Assembly (NCBI RefSeq): GCF_002498065.1
Contig: NZ_DAFZ01000118.1
Location: 8,146 to 53,732, forward strand
Direction: 5' to 3'
Source: Methanoculleus sp. UBA208
Lineage (GTDB): Archaea; Halobacteriota; Methanomicrobia; Methanomicrobiales; Methanoculleaceae
DNA: 45,587 nucleotides
Of the stretch, positions 40,936-45,587 are shown piece after piece. A program made the translations under genes and the position numbers. Within the stretch, counting starts at the first letter, position 1. Each line of letters begins with the position of its first letter. The notes beneath the pieces were generated by a model, which had not been told where the DNA came from, did no database searches, and saw nothing but the letters and a program-made list of their open reading frames with translations.

Positions 40936-43900
40936 ATGAGAAAACACGCATATTTGGTACTATTGTGTGCCATCGTCATCATCGGGTTACTGATTCCGCC
41001 GGCTATGGCGGTAGAAGTTGCGCCCGGGAGCCTGGCGCCCTTTATAGTCCACCTCGGCTCGCAGGAGCACCCTGATGTCGACGGGAACATGGTCGTCTGG
41101 GAAGACGGCCGGAACGGTAACAAGGAGATCTATTTCTCGGATAGTGCTGGCTACATCGGCGACAGGATAACCGAAAATGCCGCTTCTCAAGAGAGGCCAT
41201 CCATCTCGGGAGACTACATCATCTGGCAGGACTACCGGAACGGGAACTGGGACATCTACCTTTACAACCGCGTTACAAAGGAAGAGACACAACTCACCAG
41301 CGATACAGGCAAGCAATGGCTGCCCGCAATCAGCGGGAACTACGCCGCCTGGTACGATGACAGCAGTGGCGAGACAAACGTTGTCCTCTACGACATCGCT
41401 GACGAGACGGTAAAAGACGTCATCGAGTGCGACGCGAAGACAACGATTCCCTACGGTTCAACCGATTTCAAGCCCGCACTCTCGGAGAAGTACGTCGCCT
41501 GGGTAGAAGAGGCGGATGGACGGATTCAGTATTATGACATCGCGACCGAAACGACAGTAGGCCGGGTATCCACGAGCACGGCAATTCAATCCTGGCCTTC
41601 GATATTCGGCGACATCATCGTCTGGGAGGACTATCGGCATGGATTTCCCGAAGTCTATATGTCCAATCTCATCACTAAAGATGAAACCCGACTCACAACA
41701 TCCGGTGTTACCGATACAGGCGATAGTATCGAGCAGGTCTCGCCGGCGATCAGCGGTGACATTGTAATCTGGGAAGACAAGTGGGGCACGCAACGAACCA
41801 TCCACATGCGCGACCTCTCCACCGGAAAAGAGTTCTCTGTGCCCACTGCCGGCGGTGAACAGCTCTACCCTGCTGTCAGTGGCAATACGATCGTCTGGCA
41901 GAAAAGCCGGGACATCTCCTCGGACATCTACGTCTTCGTATACAACTCCGAAGGAGTTGTACACGAACTCACGAGGATCGAGGTTGAGCCATCTACGGTC
42001 ACCGTGAAGGTTGGTGATGAGATACGGTTCAACGCCACCTGCTACGACGAGAACGACAACGCCATGCACGACCTGAAGGTCTCCTGGACCTGCGATAACG
42101 GCACGGTCGGATTCATCGACCCGGGAGGCTACTTCAATGCTTCCGCAGCGGGCACGGCGACCATCACTGCATCGATAGACGATATCTTTGCAAAGGCGAC
42201 CGTCACCGTCAACGCCGACGAACCGGTCGAGTCGGTTGTAACAAGCATCGAGGTCACGCCGACCGCGGCCACCCTGGAGATCGACGGCACCGAGCAGTTC
42301 GCGGCAACTGCCCTTGATCAGTTCGGAGAAGAGATGACCGTTGAGTTCGACTGGGCGAGCGACAACGAGACCGTCGGAACCGTCGATAACTCCAGCGGCC
42401 TCTTCACCGCGAAAGCCGCAGGCACCGCGACCGTCACCGCAACCGCCGAAGGCGTCACCGGAACCGCGATCGTCACCGTCACAGATGAAGAACCGGTCGC
42501 AACCAGCATCACGGTCGCACCGGCCGCGATCACCCTGGAGATCGACGACACGGTGACGTTCTCCGCAGCCGTCCTCGACCAGTTCGGCGGCGAGATGTCC
42601 GGTGTCGACGTCGCCTGGGAGAGCAGCGATCCGACAGTCGGGACCATCGACGCGGACGGGCTCTTCACCGCGCTCGCGACGGGCAACACGACCGTCACCG
42701 CAACCGCCGGAGACGCCTCCGGGACTGCGGCCGTCACCGTCAGCGCCGAAGGGCCGGTCCTCGAGAGCATCGAGGTCGCACCTGCTGCAGTCACCCTGGA
42801 GATCGACGGCACCGAGCAGTTTACCGCGACCGCCTTCGACCAGTTCGGGAACGAGATGTCCGGTGTTGAGATCGCCTGGACCGGCGACAACGAGACCGTC
42901 GGAACCGTCGATAACTCCAGCGGCCTCTTCACCGCCCTTGCAGCGGGCACGGCGACCGTCACCGCGTCTGCGGGTGATGTCTCCGGGACCGCAACCGTCA
43001 CCGTTGAAGAAACAGCCGCGCCGGTTGTAGCAAGCATCGAGGTCACACCGGTCACGGCCACCATCATGATCGGCGACACTCAGGAGTTCGACGCCGTCTG
43101 CTCCGATGAGTCCGGAAACACCATGCCAGGCGTTCCGGTCACCTGGTCGTGCAGCGATCCGACCGTCGGGACCGTCGACGATACCGGCCTCTTCACCGCC
43201 CTTGCAGCGGGCACGGCGACCGTCACCGCGTCTGCGGGTGACGTATCCAGGACCGCAACCGTCACCGTCTGCGCAGAAGAGCCTGCGCTCGCGAAGATCG
43301 CGGTCGTGCCGTCCGCGGCCACGCTCGAGATCGGCGACAGCCTGCAGTTTGACGCCGTCGCGTTCGACCGGTTCGGCAACATCGTTGAGGACGCCGGGAT
43401 AACCTGGGAGTGCAGCGATTCGTGCGTCGGCGAGATCGATGAGTGCGGCGTCTTCACCGCCCTTGACGACGGCACGGCGACCGTCACCGCGTGCGGAGAC
43501 GGTGCTGAAGGAACCGCAACCGTCACCGTGAACTGTGACGACCCGGTCCTCTCCAGCATCGTCGTCACCCCGTCGGTAATCACGCTCGCCAAAAACGACA
43601 CCGCTGCGTTCACCGCGACCGCCCTCGACCAGGACGGCTGCGAGATGTCGGGCGTCATGATCGACTGGGAGTGCAGCGACCCGTGCGTCGGCACCATCGA
43701 TCTCTGCAGCGGCGTCTTCACCGCTGAAGACTGCGGCACCACGACCGTCACCGCATCGGCAGACGGCGTCACCGCGAAGGCGGACGTGAAGGTCATCGAC
43801 TGCTCGGGGATCGGGATATCCCCGTCGGCGATCATCCTGGACCCCGAAGACAAATGGCAGTTCACCGTGTACGGCCTGCAGGACAATGCAGGCTCTATCA

Positions 43901-45276
43901 TGGACTGGTCGGCCGACCCGTGTGTCGGCACGATCACCCAGAACGGCCTCTTCACCGCAGTCTGCGAGGGAACAACGAGCGTCACCGCAACGGTCGACGG
44001 GGTCGACGAGGTCGAACCTGCGACGGTGACCGTTCGGTCGACGGCGGCGCCCGAACTTGCGCGGATCGAGGTCAGCCCGTCCGACTTCTGCATCCCCGCA
44101 GGCCACAGCCTGACGCTCACTGCCAGGGGATTCGACCAGTACGGTTACGAAATGCCCGATGTCGAGGTGACCTGGGACAGCAGTGACAAGACTGTCGGCA
44201 CCATCGACGACTGCGGCGTATTCACCGCTCTCAGCGACGGCGAGGTTAGCCTCACCGCATCTGCGGACGGGATCTCCGGCTCCGCCTGCGTGACCGTTCT
44301 GCCCTCGCTCCCGGTTCCGGCCTGCATCGAGGTCGAACCGGCCACGGCCACGCTCGCGCCCGGAGCAACCCGGGAGTTCACGGCCACGGTATTCGACCAG
44401 TGCGAGAACGTGATGGACTGGGTCAGGGTCAGGTGGTCGTGCACCGATGAGAACGTCGGCACGATCGACCGGGCCGGCCTCTTTGCAGCGTTCGCAGGGG
44501 GATCTGCGGACGTGACGGCTTGTGCCGGCGGTGTGGAGGGATCGGCGGCGGTCACCGTCACGGCGGCGCCCACGACCGAACCCACGACCGAACCCACACC
44601 GACCCCGACCAACCCCGGATCGACCAAACGCGCCTCAAGCGATGGCGGCGGCTGGAGCCCCCCCACTATCTCCGCGGGGATCTGCGAGGGGTTGAAGAGC
44701 GGCGAGACGTTCACGTTCTCGGATATCACCGTCTCATCGGTCGGCAGCGTCGCCATCACGGCAGCCAACAACATCCCGAAGATGCTGGTGACCGTGAAGG
44801 AGACGGGGTGCCCCACCCTGGCAGAACCTCCCGGCGGCACCTACGAGTACGTCGAGATCGCCCTCTCGTGGGTGAACCAGAACGACATCAGCAACGGGAC
44901 GTTGACCTTCACCGTCCCGGCGAAGTGGCTCGAGGAGCACGACATGCTCCCGGAGGACGTCAGGCTCATGCGCTACGTCGACGGCGGCTGGCAGATTCTG
45001 GAGACCGAAGTCATCGGTGAAGAGAACGGAAATTACCGCTTCCGGGCAACCACCCCCGGATTCTCCACCTTTGCCATCGCTGCGATGCCGGATAACTTGA
45101 CCGTAACCACGAACGCCACGAACGAGGAGGGGAACGTCACGGCCACGGTAACCGCGACCGAAGAGATGACGACGGAGGCGACCGCCGTGCCGACGACGAC
45201 ACCTGCGGCACCGCTCGTCTACGCGCCCTTCCTCGCACCGCTGGCCTTCCTCCTCTGGCGGAGAAGGAAGAACTGA
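40936..45276 (+). CDS. Giant surface protein: propeller, ten Ig-like repeats, PGF-pre-PGF
   Basis: 1446 residues. Signal peptide (YLVLLCAIVIIGLLIPPAMA). Residues about 30-340 form a TolB-like propeller with recurring DGNMVVWEDGRNGNKEIYF-type blades (GDYIIWQDYRNGNWDIYLY, GDIIVWEDYRHGFPEVYM). Ten Big_2-like Ig repeats of about 85 residues follow (345-1208), marked by IEVxPxxxTLEIG and VGTIDxxGLFTA. A Thr/Pro linker leads to a PGF-pre-PGF domain (about 1240-1380) and a last hydrophobic segment (APFLAPLAFLLW) before RRRKN. The later Ig repeats are rich in Cys. It is probably a cell-surface adhesion or S-layer-associated protein. AGGGGGG and the signal peptide fix the start. Confidence 0.9.
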   Translation: MRKHAYLVLLCAIVIIGLLIPPAMAVEVAPGSLAPFIVHLGSQEHPDVDGNMVVWEDGRNGNKEIYFSDSAGYIGDRITENAASQERPSISGDYIIWQDYRNGNWDIYLYNRVTKEETQLTSDTGKQWLPAISGNYAAWYDDSSGETNVVLYDIADETVKDVIECDAKTTIPYGSTDFKPALSEKYVAWVEEADGRIQYYDIATETTVGRVSTSTAIQSWPSIFGDIIVWEDYRHGFPEVYMSNLITKDETRLTTSGVTDTGDSIEQVSPAISGDIVIWEDKWGTQRTIHMRDLSTGKEFSVPTAGGEQLYPAVSGNTIVWQKSRDISSDIYVFVYNSEGVVHELTRIEVEPSTVTVKVGDEIRFNATCYDENDNAMHDLKVSWTCDNGTVGFIDPGGYFNASAAGTATITASIDDIFAKATVTVNADEPVESVVTSIEVTPTAATLEIDGTEQFAATALDQFGEEMTVEFDWASDNETVGTVDNSSGLFTAKAAGTATVTATAEGVTGTAIVTVTDEEPVATSITVAPAAITLEIDDTVTFSAAVLDQFGGEMSGVDVAWESSDPTVGTIDADGLFTALATGNTTVTATAGDASGTAAVTVSAEGPVLESIEVAPAAVTLEIDGTEQFTATAFDQFGNEMSGVEIAWTGDNETVGTVDNSSGLFTALAAGTATVTASAGDVSGTATVTVEETAAPVVASIEVTPVTATIMIGDTQEFDAVCSDESGNTMPGVPVTWSCSDPTVGTVDDTGLFTALAAGTATVTASAGDVSRTATVTVCAEEPALAKIAVVPSAATLEIGDSLQFDAVAFDRFGNIVEDAGITWECSDSCVGEIDECGVFTALDDGTATVTACGDGAEGTATVTVNCDDPVLSSIVVTPSVITLAKNDTAAFTATALDQDGCEMSGVMIDWECSDPCVGTIDLCSGVFTAEDCGTTTVTASADGVTAKADVKVIDCSGIGISPSAIILDPEDKWQFTVYGLQDNAGSIMDWSADPCVGTITQNGLFTAVCEGTTSVTATVDGVDEVEPATVTVRSTAAPELARIEVSPSDFCIPAGHSLTLTARGFDQYGYEMPDVEVTWDSSDKTVGTIDDCGVFTALSDGEVSLTASADGISGSACVTVLPSLPVPACIEVEPATATLAPGATREFTATVFDQCENVMDWVRVRWSCTDENVGTIDRAGLFAAFAGGSADVTACAGGVEGSAAVTVTAAPTTEPTTEPTPTPTNPGSTKRASSDGGGWSPPTISAGICEGLKSGETFTFSDITVSSVGSVAITAANNIPKMLVTVKETGCPTLAEPPGGTYEYVEIALSWVNQNDISNGTLTFTVPAKWLEEHDMLPEDVRLMRYVDGGWQILETEVIGEENGNYRFRATTPGFSTFAIAAMPDNLTVTTNATNEEGNVTATVTATEEMTTEATAVPTTTPAAPLVYAPFLAPLAFLLWRRRKN

Positions 45277-45283
45277 CCCTACC

Positions 45284-45292
45284 TTTTTTTTT
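45284..45292 (+). terminator. T-run terminator after the surface protein gene
   Basis: Nine consecutive T residues beginning eight bases after the stop codon. Confidence 0.65.
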
Positions 45293-45520
45293 GCTGCTGT
45301 ATCGCGGATGTGTTCGCGAGAACCCGCCCGCGATTCCGGGAGAAGCAGAAATCACGGCAGTCCCCCGTCCGGTCGGAGGGGACCCGAACCGGGGTAAGAT
45401 AGACACGGAGGTGCCGCGCTCGATGCAAATACCTCCGCGCTCTTTCCACGGAGTTCTGCAAGAAGAGGAGGAGAGGAGGGGGCGCACCCCTCATGCAGCC
45501 TGTTCGACGGTCTTTTCGTG
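45293..45520. other. Spacer, no gene recognised
   Basis: About 230 bases; ORFs on the minus strand here run over the end of the surface gene and look like GC shadows. No repeat-family hairpin was found. Confidence 0.45.
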
Positions 45521-45587
45521 TCAGTACCCTGTCTGGCCGCCCGCTGCGGTCGTCACCGCGCCGAGCGGGGTCCCGGTCTCCATCGGG
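45521..45587 (-). CDS. C-terminal end of a minus-strand gene (partial)
   Basis: On the minus strand the last bases of the window give METGTPLGAVTTAAGGQTGY followed by TGA at 45521-45523. Only 21 codons are visible, so no family can be named. The frame could be a chance ORF. Confidence 0.35.
   Translation of the reverse strand, partial: PMETGTPLGAVTTAAGGQTGY

Noticed and set aside
41458..44106. 882-codon minus-strand ORF opposite the surface protein
   Set aside because: Shadow of the repetitive Ig-coding strand; low complexity and no start context.

Overview
The window is GC-rich and archaeal. Its core genes are archaea-type: MCM helicase, two RFC small subunits, an RPA-associated protein, NMD3, the archaeal pantoate kinase / phosphopantothenate synthetase pair, Taw2-like wybutosine enzyme, archaeal pilins and a PGF-pre-PGF surface protein. 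An archaeal MptD aldolase (methanopterin synthesis) points to a methanogen. Gene content and composition fit the Methanomicrobiales, for example a Methanoculleus-like genome; that placement is inference.

Layout. (1) 141-4318, minus strand: RPA-associated OB protein, RPA-operon phosphoesterase and an Lhr-type helicase. (2) 4477-5724: a solitary IS200/IS605-type tnpB element. (3) 5788-9952: replication genes rfcS and mcm; mcm is interrupted by a 358-residue LAGLIDADG intein. (4) 10045-14087: accessory stretch with HEPN/MNT and HicBA toxin-antitoxin loci and two broken small genes. (5) 14158-21940: a tightly packed ten-gene operon covering methanopterin, CoA synthesis, tRNA modification, NMD3, a second RFC small subunit and a methyltransferase. 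(6) 22070-28521: regulators, a secreted C39-like protease, an AIR-synthase-related enzyme, ThiD, an Lrp operon and a tandem zinc-ribbon protein. (7) 28601-40542: a long accessory island with more toxin-antitoxin loci, two pilins, duplicated and decaying membrane-protein genes, several frameshifted genes and arrays of short hairpins. (8) 40936-45276: a very large surface protein with a propeller, ten Ig-like repeats and a C-terminal anchor.

The most interesting signal is a family of short modular palindromic repeats. Hairpins whose arms vary but stay self-complementary are joined by conserved linkers of the type TCAAGCTCC and GTCGCACC. They occur at 71-140 (touching the helicase stop codon), 32613-33035, 33612-33760, 35079-35125, 35723-35800 and 37430-37780. 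One two-hairpin unit sits alone inside a mazF toxin gene that otherwise aligns around it. Clusters are read in frame inside two copies of a membrane-protein gene, at the same site but with different hairpins. This looks like a small, apparently non-autonomous element that inserts into, and is sometimes translated within, genes.

At least six single-base frameshifts fall in accessory genes, while the roughly 24 kb of conserved genes shows none. This points to real decay more than to uniform sequencing error, although several lie in homopolymers.
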